Shown here in pieces: positions 14,480 through 21,482 of a DNA stretch of 21,536 nucleotides. The notes beneath the pieces are model-generated. The model was not told the origin of the DNA, ran no database searches, and saw only the letters and a program-made list of their open reading frames with translations. Within the stretch, counting starts at the first letter, position 1, and each line of letters opens with the position of its first letter. Position numbers and translations under genes: made by a program. Source of the stretch: Candidatus Melainabacteria bacterium (GTDB lineage Bacteria; Cyanobacteriota; Vampirovibrionia; Obscuribacterales; Obscuribacteraceae); NCBI GenBank assembly GCA_003175915.1, contig PSRH01000200.1:1-21536 (forward strand), written 5' to 3'.

Positions 14480-15454
14480 GTGAGTTATGGCGTAGTCATA
14501 CAAGCGAGTGTGCAAAACATGGACAAGAAAAAGCAGATCGCTGAGCTAATCCAGCCCATTAGCGATGACCTCCTTTCTGGCGCAGCCGAAATTGCCTTGA
14601 AGGCAATCTTCATCTATCAAACAGTGATGAATTTGGAACCAAGTGCAGATCTAGCCATCCTCAAAGCGGACATCTACGAAACTGCTCGCGCTCTTGTCGA
14701 ATGCCAACCAGCTATGGCACCACTCTTTCATCTTTCCAACAAAGTTCTCTTCGCCACTCAGCAAGCCAATAGTCCGGCCGAACTGAGAAAATCTTGCCAA
14801 AGCGCCCTCGACGAATTCGAACGCAATTTGTGTGAAAGCGTCGCTAAAATAGCTGAACTCGTCTACGACTTGATTCCACCTGGCGAAATGGTGTTCGCTT
14901 ATTCCTTCAGCTCGACAGTTGTCAGCTGCCTGCTAAATGCTCGGGCCAGGGGCCGCTATTTTCGGGTTGCCTGTTCCGAATCGCGCCCCAGTTGGGAAGG
15001 GCGCAAGTTGTCAACCCGTCTGGCTTCCGGTGGCATCGAAGTGATTCACACCTTCGATTCGGCTATGGGCATTGTTCTGCCCACCTGCAGCGTCGCCTTC
15101 ATGGGCTGCGACTGCGTCGGCGCGCCCGGGTTAGTCAATAAGGTCGGATCTTTGCTTCTGGCTCTATCCTGCCAGGAAATGGGCATTCCGCTCTACGCTC
15201 TTTGTGGCACGGAAAAGTTTGTCAGCGATGAGCGCTTGTTCGAGTTTGAAAATCATGAGCGCCCTGGCGGTGAAGTTTGGAGCGATCCACCTAAAGGAGT
15301 GAAGGTGGTCAATCGCCAGTTCGAGCTAATACCCACCAAACTCATTACCGGACTGGTCACTGAAGCCGGCGTCTTGAAAGAGGCGGACATTGCTCAGCAT
15401 CTTTCCAAAACACCCGTACACGAAGCCCTGCGCCTTGAGCCTGCCGGTTTCTAA
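14480..15454 (+). CDS. eIF-2B/ribose-1,5-bisphosphate isomerase-fold protein
   Basis: The C-terminal two thirds match the eIF-2B alpha/beta/delta superfamily, which includes translation-factor subunits, MtnA and archaeal ribose-1,5-bisphosphate isomerase. Recognisable elements are the strand-loop VFAYSFSSTV (138-147), SESRPSWEGRK (166-176), the GCDCVGAPGLVNKVGS loop (209-224) with Asp211, and the IPLYALCGTEKF strand (236-247). The N-terminal part (about 15-130) is all-helical, as in the family. The position holding the catalytic cysteine in MtnA and R15P isomerase (in the HCNSG-type loop) is serine here, as in non-enzymatic eIF-2B, while the Asp is kept. This argues against simple isomerase chemistry. 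The start is GTG at 14480. An ATG 13 codons later is a fair alternative, and neither has a good ribosome site. The next gene starts 4 nt after the stop. Confidence 0.75.
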   Translation: MSYGVVIQASVQNMDKKKQIAELIQPISDDLLSGAAEIALKAIFIYQTVMNLEPSADLAILKADIYETARALVECQPAMAPLFHLSNKVLFATQQANSPAELRKSCQSALDEFERNLCESVAKIAELVYDLIPPGEMVFAYSFSSTVVSCLLNARARGRYFRVACSESRPSWEGRKLSTRLASGGIEVIHTFDSAMGIVLPTCSVAFMGCDCVGAPGLVNKVGSLLLALSCQEMGIPLYALCGTEKFVSDERLFEFENHERPGGEVWSDPPKGVKVVNRQFELIPTKLITGLVTEAGVLKEADIAQHLSKTPVHEALRLEPAGF

Positions 15455-15458
15455 GCAA

Positions 15459-16028
15459 GTGTCAAAGAACACCCCTAGCAAAGCAACGATTGTCCTATTG
15501 GCAACCGTCGTCGCCTCGTTCGGCAGTACAGCCGTGGCTAAAATCGGCGGTTCCGTCCAGTCTTTTCAAGCCAGAAACGGTCGCATATTCACCTTCAAAA
15601 GTCGCTCCATAAAAGACGACAAAATCTACTACGTTTATTCTCTAAACAGCCATCCGGCCCAGCAACATTCCTCACCAGGATTTGCCGGCGGCATAACGCT
15701 TACGGTTGATCAAAACAAAATCGCGGGAGAATCATTCATCCTGCGCCTCGGCGCCGATCAAGACGTCGGCAAGGTCTTGGCGGCAGCGTTGTGTATGGAT
15801 CTTACCTATGAGGCAATCGGTAAACCCGCCCCGGTCACACCATCATTGCGCGCCAAAGAATTTACTGCCTATTCAAACGCCATCACCCGAGGACTGTCCG
15901 GACTGCCTCAGGTGATTAGATACAAGGGTTACCCTATGAGAGTGACAATTTCTCGCACCGATCAAGGTGAACTCTTACTGGCAATCATTCCCAACCCGGT
16001 CCCGGCAAAGACTAGCCCAGCTCAATGA
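15459..16028 (+). CDS. small exported protein of unknown function
   Basis: The 189-residue product starts with a convincing signal peptide: positive residues (SKNTPSK), a hydrophobic core (ATIVLLATVVASFGS) and a cleavage site at TAVA before KIGG. The mature part is about 160 residues, beta-rich in pattern (GRIFTFKSRSIKDDKIYYVYS and GITLTVDQNKIAGESFILRL) with no motif I recognise. GTG at 15459 is chosen because it lies 4 nt after the upstream stop and directly begins the signal peptide. The open frame continues upstream inside the preceding gene but without meaning. It is co-transcribed with the eIF-2B-fold gene and converges on the SDR remnant, 25 nt away. A periplasmic location is inferred. 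Confidence 0.75.
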   Translation: MSKNTPSKATIVLLATVVASFGSTAVAKIGGSVQSFQARNGRIFTFKSRSIKDDKIYYVYSLNSHPAQQHSSPGFAGGITLTVDQNKIAGESFILRLGADQDVGKVLAAALCMDLTYEAIGKPAPVTPSLRAKEFTAYSNAITRGLSGLPQVIRYKGYPMRVTISRTDQGELLLAIIPNPVPAKTSPAQ

Positions 16029-16053
16029 TCTGGCCGTCTGGTTTGATTTTGCC

Positions 16054-16370
16054 CTAATACTGCCTGACGGCGCCACCGTCTATAGTGATGGCCGTCCCGG
16101 TTATAAATTCGCCTTTGGGCGAACAAAGGAAGGCAACCAGCGATCCTAAATCATCGGGCTTACCAAAACGCTTCACCGGCGCATAATCCGCCCACTCCTC
16201 CAGCAACGACTTTACTGATGTGTTCTTTTCTTGAGCGTATTCATGGGCTAACGACCGCACCAAAGGAGTATCAAAATAGCCAGGACAAATGACGTTGACC
16301 GTTATCCCGTCAGCGGCTACTTCGCTGGCGATACACTTGGCCGTCTGTAGCTTGAGTCTGCTAACCAGAG
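16054..16370 (-). pseudogene. C-terminal remnant of a short-chain dehydrogenase/reductase gene
   Basis: About 105 residues of a typical SDR C-terminus are readable: KCIASEVAADGITVNVICPG, the substrate-lid region, GKPDDLGSLVAFLCSP and the end motif FITGTAITIDGGAVRQY. The N-terminal NAD(P)-binding glycine motif, the NNAG motif, the catalytic Ser and the YxxxK are all missing. Homology begins right where the upstream membrane-protein gene stops (16371). The frame stays open into that gene, but there it reads unrelated sequence. This is best explained by a deletion or rearrangement that fused the tail of an SDR gene (probably a 3-oxoacyl-ACP-reductase-like enzyme) to this site. It cannot be a working reductase. 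Whether a stub is still translated from a TTG overlapping the upstream stop is unknown. Confidence 0.8.
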
Positions 16371-16652
16371 TCAATGTTTTTCCATGCGATAGATCGCATT
16401 CACCCACCATTTCTTGAGCGCAGGGAGCGATCGACAGGAAAGGTAGAAGCCAAGCACGGGTACCAGGGCACTTAGCCAAAAACGTTCAACACCGATTAGC
16501 CAAAGGAGCAGTGCCGCGCATACGTAGGTAATCATACATATAGCGGCAACGCGAATTTTGCTGATCTCCCAGGCCTTATCTGCCTCGACTCTTGCGTTGC
16601 GCTCTTTGATGGATTCAAGTTCGCGCACAATTTCTTCAATTCTGTCACTCAC
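16371..16652 (-). CDS. small two-helix membrane protein with N-terminal coiled coil
   Basis: The 93-residue product has a charged N-terminal helix (RIEEIVRELESIKERNARVEADK without the ends, about residues 4-27) with heptad character. Two hydrophobic helices follow, about 34-54 and 57-76, separated by a short loop, and a basic C-terminus. It starts at GTG with AAGG 8 nt upstream, 11 nt after the stop of the glutamate dehydrogenase homologue, so it belongs to that transcript. Small proteins of this shape are common but I know no defined function. They may tether a partner to the membrane through the coiled coil. Its stop codon coincides with the beginning of the SDR remnant. Confidence 0.75.
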   Translation of the reverse strand: MSDRIEEIVRELESIKERNARVEADKAWEISKIRVAAICMITYVCAALLLWLIGVERFWLSALVPVLGFYLSCRSLPALKKWWVNAIYRMEKH

Positions 16653-16663
16653 GCGTCTACCTT

Positions 16664-17962
16664 CTAAGGATAGAGACCCCGCAATCGCCGCGCTTCGACG
16701 ACCCGCTGAACAGCAAGGCGCATGGCTGCGTCACGCAAGGAAATTTTTTCTTTGTCGGCCAGGGCAAAAACACGATCGCAGATTTCGATGATTGACCGAT
16801 CGAGTCTGGCAAAAATTTCTTCTTCCGACCACAAGAGCCGGATCAATCCTTGCACCCACTCGAAATAACCCACAGTAACGCTCGAGGCATTGGCCAGTAT
16901 ATCGGGCATGATCGGCAAGCCCTTGCTTTCCAGGATGCGGTCCGCTTCTGGCGTCGTGGGAGCATTCGCACCCTCAACCAGAATCTTACATTTGAGTCGA
17001 TCAGCATTGTCTTTATGAATTTGGTTAGACACCGCACATGGTGCCAAAATATCACACTTCATCTCAAGCAGTTGTTCGTTGGTAACCGCTTCCGCCTTGG
17101 AAAATCCGGTCATGCTGTTAGTTCTGCTGATATGCGTGGTTAAGGAATTCAGATCGAGGCCATTGGCATTGTACAGCCCGCCCTTCGCATCCGAAACCCC
17201 CAATACTGTAAAACCATTTTCGTGCAAAATGCGGGCTACTACCGAGCCAACCGTACCAAGCCCCTGGATGATCACCGTTGGAGAATTGCCTGCCAGTCCA
17301 AAATGTTTGACTGCCTGGCGCGCGCAGAGGGCGACGCCGTATCCTGTCGCTTCTGAAAGCCCCAACGAGCCACCGATCGATTTAGGTTTGCCTGTGACAA
17401 TAGAAGGTACGGTGTGGCCAACGTTGACACTATACGTGTCCATCATCCAGGCCATCGTTTGCTCGTTCGTGTTCAGATCCGGACCGGCAATATCTTGATC
17501 CGGTCCTATCAATTCAATAATCTCAGAGACATAACGCCTGGTAACCCTCTCCAACTCGCCATTGCTCAGCTTGGAAGTATCGAGCCTGATGCCGCCGTGC
17601 GCCCCGCCAAAGGGAAGATTCATCAGCGAACATTTCCAGGTCATGAGCATAGCCATAGCCGCTACCTGGCCGAGATTGACTTGTGGATGATAGCGGACAC
17701 CACCTTTGCCCGGTCCGAGAGCCAGATCGTGATGCACCCGATAGCCCAAAAAAGTCTGGACAGTACCATTATCGAGTCTGACAGGAATAACAACGGTCAA
17801 AGCTCGTTTCGGATTGCGCAGAGGCTCCAAAACATCGGAACCAAGCTTTAGCTGCTCCGCCACTCTCGATAGTCTTTCTTGAGCCATGAGAAACTCGGCA
17901 GTTTCCCACTCATTGCCGTTCTTGCTGATTGTGTCTTTGCCCTTGGGGCTTGTCGTGCTCAT
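16664..17962 (-). CDS. Glu/Leu/Phe/Val dehydrogenase family protein lacking the catalytic lysine
   Basis: By family this is glutamate dehydrogenase (glutamate to 2-oxoglutarate and ammonia, NAD(P)-linked), at 432 residues the normal length for the small hexameric class. The substrate-binding lysines are present in GPGKGGVRYHP (Lys86) and TWKCSL (Lys110), the catalytic aspartate in GPDLNTNEQTMAWMMD (Asp162), and the dinucleotide motif in GLGTVGS (234-240) with Asp258, suggesting NAD preference. The active-site motif that normally reads GGAKGG is GGAHGG: His122, codon CAC, replaces the lysine needed for catalysis. The enzyme may be inactive, altered in substrate, or a regulatory partner of another subunit, as reported for hetero-oligomeric Thermus GDH. 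AGG 9 nt before the ATG supports the start. It begins 9 nt after ftcD, whose product is glutamate. Confidence 0.9.
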   Translation of the reverse strand: MSTTSPKGKDTISKNGNEWETAEFLMAQERLSRVAEQLKLGSDVLEPLRNPKRALTVVIPVRLDNGTVQTFLGYRVHHDLALGPGKGGVRYHPQVNLGQVAAMAMLMTWKCSLMNLPFGGAHGGIRLDTSKLSNGELERVTRRYVSEIIELIGPDQDIAGPDLNTNEQTMAWMMDTYSVNVGHTVPSIVTGKPKSIGGSLGLSEATGYGVALCARQAVKHFGLAGNSPTVIIQGLGTVGSVVARILHENGFTVLGVSDAKGGLYNANGLDLNSLTTHISRTNSMTGFSKAEAVTNEQLLEMKCDILAPCAVSNQIHKDNADRLKCKILVEGANAPTTPEADRILESKGLPIMPDILANASSVTVGYFEWVQGLIRLLWSEEEIFARLDRSIIEICDRVFALADKEKISLRDAAMRLAVQRVVEARRLRGLYP

Positions 17963-17971
17963 GCAGAAAAC

Positions 17972-18985
17972 CTAAGAAGAGGGCGTCATGTTACGCAAAG
18001 GCGGTAAATTTTGCAAGCGATAGTCCAGAACTTTCTTTTGCGGATCGAATGGCCGGGTATCGCCCAGATTGAGGAAGTCGATAGCTTCACTTATGAGCTG
18101 ATCGGCACTCTCTTTGTTCTTGGAACTACCTAAGCAGTAGCGACCGGTTTCCAACAAAGGTTGCAAAGGTAACAATCCAATCACCTCGCTTCCCGTTACA
18201 CTGGTCTCCAGTTCAGTGGCTAGCCGTTTCACTTCCAGAAATGCTCCATGCAGTGACGTTTTTCTATAATCCATTATATTCATAGATACTTGTGCACATT
18301 TGTACTCTTCTATGTACCAGCCGAGGGCTGTGCACTCAGGCAAAGCTCCAACCTGGTCCTCTTCCCGAGCCCGCCGTATTTGCCGGGCAATTTTTTCGGC
18401 TATCTCACGCGAAGTTGTGGCCAAATTGATATTGAAAGCAATGAGCAGATCGCGTGCACCAATGGCAGTGGCACCCGCTCTGGCATTGAAAATATTCGGT
18501 CCGTAGTCAGGAGCGAAGTTTTCTTTCTCTATGCGTTTCTTGAGCGCTTCATACTGGCCCTTCCTCAGAAAAGCAAGCTTGCGTCGTTCCGGTCTTTTGG
18601 CCGATTTAGCGTAAAGATAAACAGGAATTTCAAGCTCACTGGCAACGCGCGCAGACAGCTTGTGACTCAATTCGATACACTGCTGCATACTGGCGTCAGC
18701 TAGAGGCACAAGCGGGCAAACATCGGTAGCACCAATGCGCGGGTGCGCCCCTCGCTGACTGCGCATATCGATAAGCGATTGAGCGACGGCGATCGCCTGA
18801 AAAGCCGCTTCGCAGACAGCGCCGGCTTCACCGACAAACGTCATTACAGTGCGATTAGCACTGGCGTTAGAATCAACGTCCAGAAGATGAACGCCTTTGA
18901 CGCCAACAATCGCCCTAGAAATGCTTTCAACGCTACTGAGATTGCGTCCCTCACTAAAATTGGGTACGCACTCAATTAATTGCAT
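17972..18985 (-). CDS. ftcD: glutamate formimidoyltransferase
   Basis: This enzyme moves the formimino group of N-formimino-L-glutamate to tetrahydrofolate, releasing glutamate. It is the last step of one histidine-degradation route and feeds the one-carbon pool. The 337 residues correspond to the transferase domain alone, without the cyclodeaminase domain of the animal bifunctional protein. Motifs are ECVPNFSEGR (5-14), DVDSNASANRTVMTFVG (36-52), QRGAHPRIGATDVCP (77-91) with His81 at the position of the catalytic histidine, YGP, NARAGATAIGARDLLIAFN and AQVSMNIMDY. No hutH, hutU or hutI is in the window. The gene lies 9 nt after the M50B-like gene and 9 nt before the glutamate dehydrogenase homologue, so all three are co-transcribed. 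Confidence 0.93.
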   Translation of the reverse strand: MQLIECVPNFSEGRNLSSVESISRAIVGVKGVHLLDVDSNASANRTVMTFVGEAGAVCEAAFQAIAVAQSLIDMRSQRGAHPRIGATDVCPLVPLADASMQQCIELSHKLSARVASELEIPVYLYAKSAKRPERRKLAFLRKGQYEALKKRIEKENFAPDYGPNIFNARAGATAIGARDLLIAFNINLATTSREIAEKIARQIRRAREEDQVGALPECTALGWYIEEYKCAQVSMNIMDYRKTSLHGAFLEVKRLATELETSVTGSEVIGLLPLQPLLETGRYCLGSSKNKESADQLISEAIDFLNLGDTRPFDPQKKVLDYRLQNLPPLRNMTPSS

Positions 18986-18994
18986 TTGCCTGGC

Positions 18995-19807
18995 TCAATT
19001 CTTCTGACCGAAAAGCCGCTTACCATAAGTCTCTTTTAGCGTGAAGCCGAGCATAACCAGCGACGAGACACCCCAGAAAATGCTCCAAATAAAGGCGGGA
19101 ATGCCGGTCATATCAGCCATGTTGGAAGCATCCGAAAAAGCGTGCATGCCAGTTAACCCGAAAGACAGGGTGATTAAGTCCCCGATACAGGTGACGCTAT
19201 TCAGGGCGGTTTGTACGGCTAGGAACAAAAGGAGCAAATTGGCCAGCGCAGGCTTAAGCTTTAGCCCTGACCAGACCAGGAACGCCCCCATCGCAAGCGC
19301 CCAAACCATGCTCGCTAGCCCTTGAAGGAACATCCCAGATTGGCACAACGCAGCCGGCATAAGGAAAATGCCAGCCGCTCCTATGGTTAGCCCGATACCA
19401 AGCAAGATCGCTTTAGAAATGCGCGGATATTGGCTCAAGGCGATCAAGATACAGCCAAACACCGCTGCGCCCAGATAGCCGCTCTGCGTATAAAGAAAGG
19501 CGTTTCCGCCCTGACAAAAGGTCAAGCCACCGTGTCCCGCGCCATCCGAAACAATAGTCATGCCGCCTACATGGCCACCGGTTGCTATACAAACGAGGGC
19601 GTGCCCCATTTCATGCACCGCCGTAGTGAAGAAATTAAGCGGCGCGAACAACCAGGAAAAGCCCGGGGCATGGGACAAGACGAGACTGACAAGGGCCACC
19701 AGCCAGAAGCCTAAAGCGTTGAACATACTTCCGGAAAAGACAGTACCTTGGCGCACACCGACTTGAACTCCCGTTCCTAGCGCCGATTTTGTCGTTCGAT
19801 TAATCAT
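18995..19807 (-). CDS. M50B-like integral membrane metallopeptidase
   Basis: The 270-residue polytopic membrane protein has about six or seven hydrophobic segments. A zinc-peptidase motif HEMGH (His65, Glu66, His69) sits just after a hydrophobic stretch, followed by ATGGHVGGMTIVSDG, a pattern typical of the M50B-like family of membrane peptidases related to site-2 proteases. The third zinc ligand is probably the Asp in SDASNMADMTGIPAF (about 226-240). These proteins are mostly uncharacterised. Cleavage of membrane-bound regulators is known only for relatives. It heads the tight cluster with ftcD and the glutamate dehydrogenase homologue. The start ATG at 19807 has a weak GAG 9 nt upstream. 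The preceding 167-nt gap contains TAAAAT as a possible -10 but no clear -35. Confidence 0.85.
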   Translation of the reverse strand: MINRTTKSALGTGVQVGVRQGTVFSGSMFNALGFWLVALVSLVLSHAPGFSWLFAPLNFFTTAVHEMGHALVCIATGGHVGGMTIVSDGAGHGGLTFCQGGNAFLYTQSGYLGAAVFGCILIALSQYPRISKAILLGIGLTIGAAGIFLMPAALCQSGMFLQGLASMVWALAMGAFLVWSGLKLKPALANLLLLFLAVQTALNSVTCIGDLITLSFGLTGMHAFSDASNMADMTGIPAFIWSIFWGVSSLVMLGFTLKETYGKRLFGQKN

Positions 19808-19974
19808 GGTTTGAAACTCAGCCGTTGTCTTCTGTCATTTTACGCGAATAAGTAAAAAACGGCTCAGGAATACAGGGTTACTTAAGGCAGCAAAACCCGA
19901 GTTTAGAGCGTAGCCTAGCGGCCTACGAAAATTGAGAGGTTACTCAAGAAAAAGGAAGGAATTGAGCCAGTTGG

Positions 19975-21018
19975 CTAGCCGTGCCAACCAGGTGGAGGTG
20001 GGCAGCCGTCCGCGGGAAATGGATTTGGCGTCGGTGAGGCGATGATGTTGCCAGAGGGCAGAATACCGGCCTTCACGAGCTTCTCATGGCTGGCATATTC
20101 GATGCTGAAGGAAGCGATAATAGCACCTCGATTGAAACGAACATCTCGTGTCTTGAAGCTTGTACGCGAGCCAAATATTGTGCCCATGTCATGATCAAGG
20201 TTGCTCTGTTGCGTCGTCGGTTCGCAGTACCCCCAAGCACTCGGGAGCGAACTTTCTGAGTGCCCTGTGGTCAGGTTACCGATCGAATGTTTCATAAACG
20301 AACCGGATTGGATGGGAGGCAAATGATTGCTGCCTTCGTTTCCATATATAAGACCGCTGGGAGCGGGGTTAACAAACGAATCGAGTTTGGTTGGGGGCAA
20401 ATCAGAGCTTCCTTCGTCTCCATATTCAAGATCTCCGGGCGCGTAGCGATCGTCAAAAATCTGAGGAGCAAATCGGAAGTATGGAGGCTCATGATAAAAG
20501 CGGCGAACTGGCGAATACCAGTAATGCACGGTTTCATTGGCATCGGCAAAAACTTTCAGGCCTATAACACCAATGTTCTCTGGTTTTCGCATTAGTTTGG
20601 CATAGCTCGCCGATTTATCGCCAAATTGAAAGTGAGCGACGTTATCGTGGTCAAGACGAAAGCCCGGGATAGTTACAGAGCCATCTTCGATGACATAGCC
20701 GTCATCGCCAGATGATGCCGGACGACCATTCATTATCGACAAGCCATCAACCGAACAAACCGCAAGGTAGCGGTGATACTTCGGGCAAGTGATCCGCAAC
20801 TCAAAGTCTTTGTTCCATGGAGCTTCGACATAGGTTTGGCCATTGTGGGTAATTTGCCCTAGCGGCGCACCGTCGACAAGCACTTCAAGGCTAATACCGG
20901 GACTGTGGGAAGGAAGGATTATGTGCTCAGTACTCCAAACTTGAGCGGGCTTAAGACAACAAAACGGGCCTACAAAAAATAGGCTGGCCAATGCGATAGC
21001 AATCACAGACGTTTTCAT
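19975..21018 (-). CDS. exported protein with a conserved domain of unknown function and internal repeat
   Basis: The 347-residue product has a signal peptide at 1-30 with a hydrophobic core (VIAIALASLFFVGPFCC); the two cysteines could suggest a lipobox but the spacing is poor. Residues about 42-160 form a domain with the pattern VDGAPL...TYVEAP...VCSVDGLSIMNG...GYVIEDGSVTIPGFRLD...VAHFQF...SYA...IGVIGLKVF. I believe this recurs in uncharacterised proteins of many Gram-negative bacteria. Residues 197-242 hold two copies of a 20-residue unit (YGDEGSSDLPP and YGNEGSNHLPP, offset 26 residues). The C-terminus, about 300-347, is Pro/Gly-rich. GAGAGA about 7 nt before the ATG supports the start. A good promoter lies at 21074-21102. 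Function unknown. Confidence 0.75.
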   Translation of the reverse strand: MKTSVIAIALASLFFVGPFCCLKPAQVWSTEHIILPSHSPGISLEVLVDGAPLGQITHNGQTYVEAPWNKDFELRITCPKYHRYLAVCSVDGLSIMNGRPASSGDDGYVIEDGSVTIPGFRLDHDNVAHFQFGDKSASYAKLMRKPENIGVIGLKVFADANETVHYWYSPVRRFYHEPPYFRFAPQIFDDRYAPGDLEYGDEGSSDLPPTKLDSFVNPAPSGLIYGNEGSNHLPPIQSGSFMKHSIGNLTTGHSESSLPSAWGYCEPTTQQSNLDHDMGTIFGSRTSFKTRDVRFNRGAIIASFSIEYASHEKLVKAGILPSGNIIASPTPNPFPADGCPPPPGWHG

Positions 21019-21067
21019 AGGCTTCTCTCTGTGCCTTTGGAATTATTGGAAATCGGGTCTTCCTGCG

Positions 21068-21081
21068 CCTATTACAATAGG
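21068..21081. promoter_or_regulatory. dyad over the -10 box of the exported-protein gene
   Basis: CCTATT-AC-AATAGG is a perfect 6+6 inverted repeat that covers the -10 hexamer at 21074-21079, an ideal place for a repressor to block transcription. Its cognate regulator is unknown. Confidence 0.4.
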
Positions 21082-21102
21082 TTTTCAAGATGAAAAGGTC
21101 AA
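21074..21102 (-). promoter_or_regulatory. sigma70-like promoter for the exported-protein gene
   Basis: On the minus strand TTGACC (21097-21102) and TATTGT (21074-21079) are separated by exactly 17 nt, with five and four of six consensus matches. Transcription would start near 21066, giving a leader of about 48 nt before the ATG at 21018. Confidence 0.6.
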
Positions 21103-21173
21103 GTAAGAATTTGTCTGCCGGGAACGCCCTATGGCTGCCGCCAGTTTGACGTCTTGCAAGAGATCTTTATCGT

Positions 21174-21195
21174 TCATTGAAAAGCAGTTCAATGA
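21174..21195. repeat. 8-base inverted repeat in the right-hand intergenic region
   Basis: TCATTGAA (21174-21181) and TTCAATGA (21188-21195) are perfectly complementary over a 6-nt loop. There is no clean T-run on either side. It could be an operator or a weak hairpin between the foldable segment and the exported-protein promoter. I see nothing else in 21103-21310. Confidence 0.35.
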
Positions 21196-21320
21196 GTTGT
21201 TTCAGCAAGACATGTCCTACAGCTTCAAAGAACAAGCAGTAACGCTTGCTCTCCGCATACGCTGATGAGCTTGTCGAAGACACCACAACTGAAGAAAGAA
21301 ATCGGAAGAACTGAACGTTT

Positions 21321-21458
21321 CGCTATCCGGGCACTAAAAGTGGTGGCTTTGCGCAAAGCTATAGGGGTATATTTCACCTGGCAGAGCCGATACCCTGCCT
21401 GTGGGGGTGCCGGAAGCACCGTCCCGGGCTTTGCTAACGCCTACATAGCGCTTGCTAT
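21321..21458 (+). ncRNA. candidate structured RNA with alternative pairings
   Basis: There is no credible coding frame here, but nested pairings occur. CGCTAT (21321-21326) pairs with ATAGCG (21445-21450), GCAAAGC (21353-21359) with GCTTTGC (21428-21434), GGGGTAT (21364-21370) with ATACCCT (21390-21396), and GGTGC-CGGAA-GCACC forms a hairpin at 21406-21420 extended by GGG/CCC. Together they close a multi-branch fold of about 130 nt. Two pairings compete with it: the palindrome GCTTTGCGCAAAGC (21346-21359) and the end hairpin ATAGC-GCTT-GCTAT (21445-21458) followed by TTT. The strand is uncertain; a G-T pair in the third stem slightly favours plus. I compared it by memory with SRP RNA, RNase P, tmRNA and common riboswitches and found no match. 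6S RNA cannot be excluded. Confidence 0.35.
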
Positions 21459-21482
21459 TTAAATCTGCTTTTTGAAAAGAAT

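Noticed and set aside
21321..21458. Assignment of the foldable segment as 6S RNA or SRP RNA
   Set aside because: A GAGCCGATA word recalls E. coli 6S, but the fold is multi-branched rather than rod-like, and the conserved SRP domain IV motif is absent. Left as an unnamed candidate.
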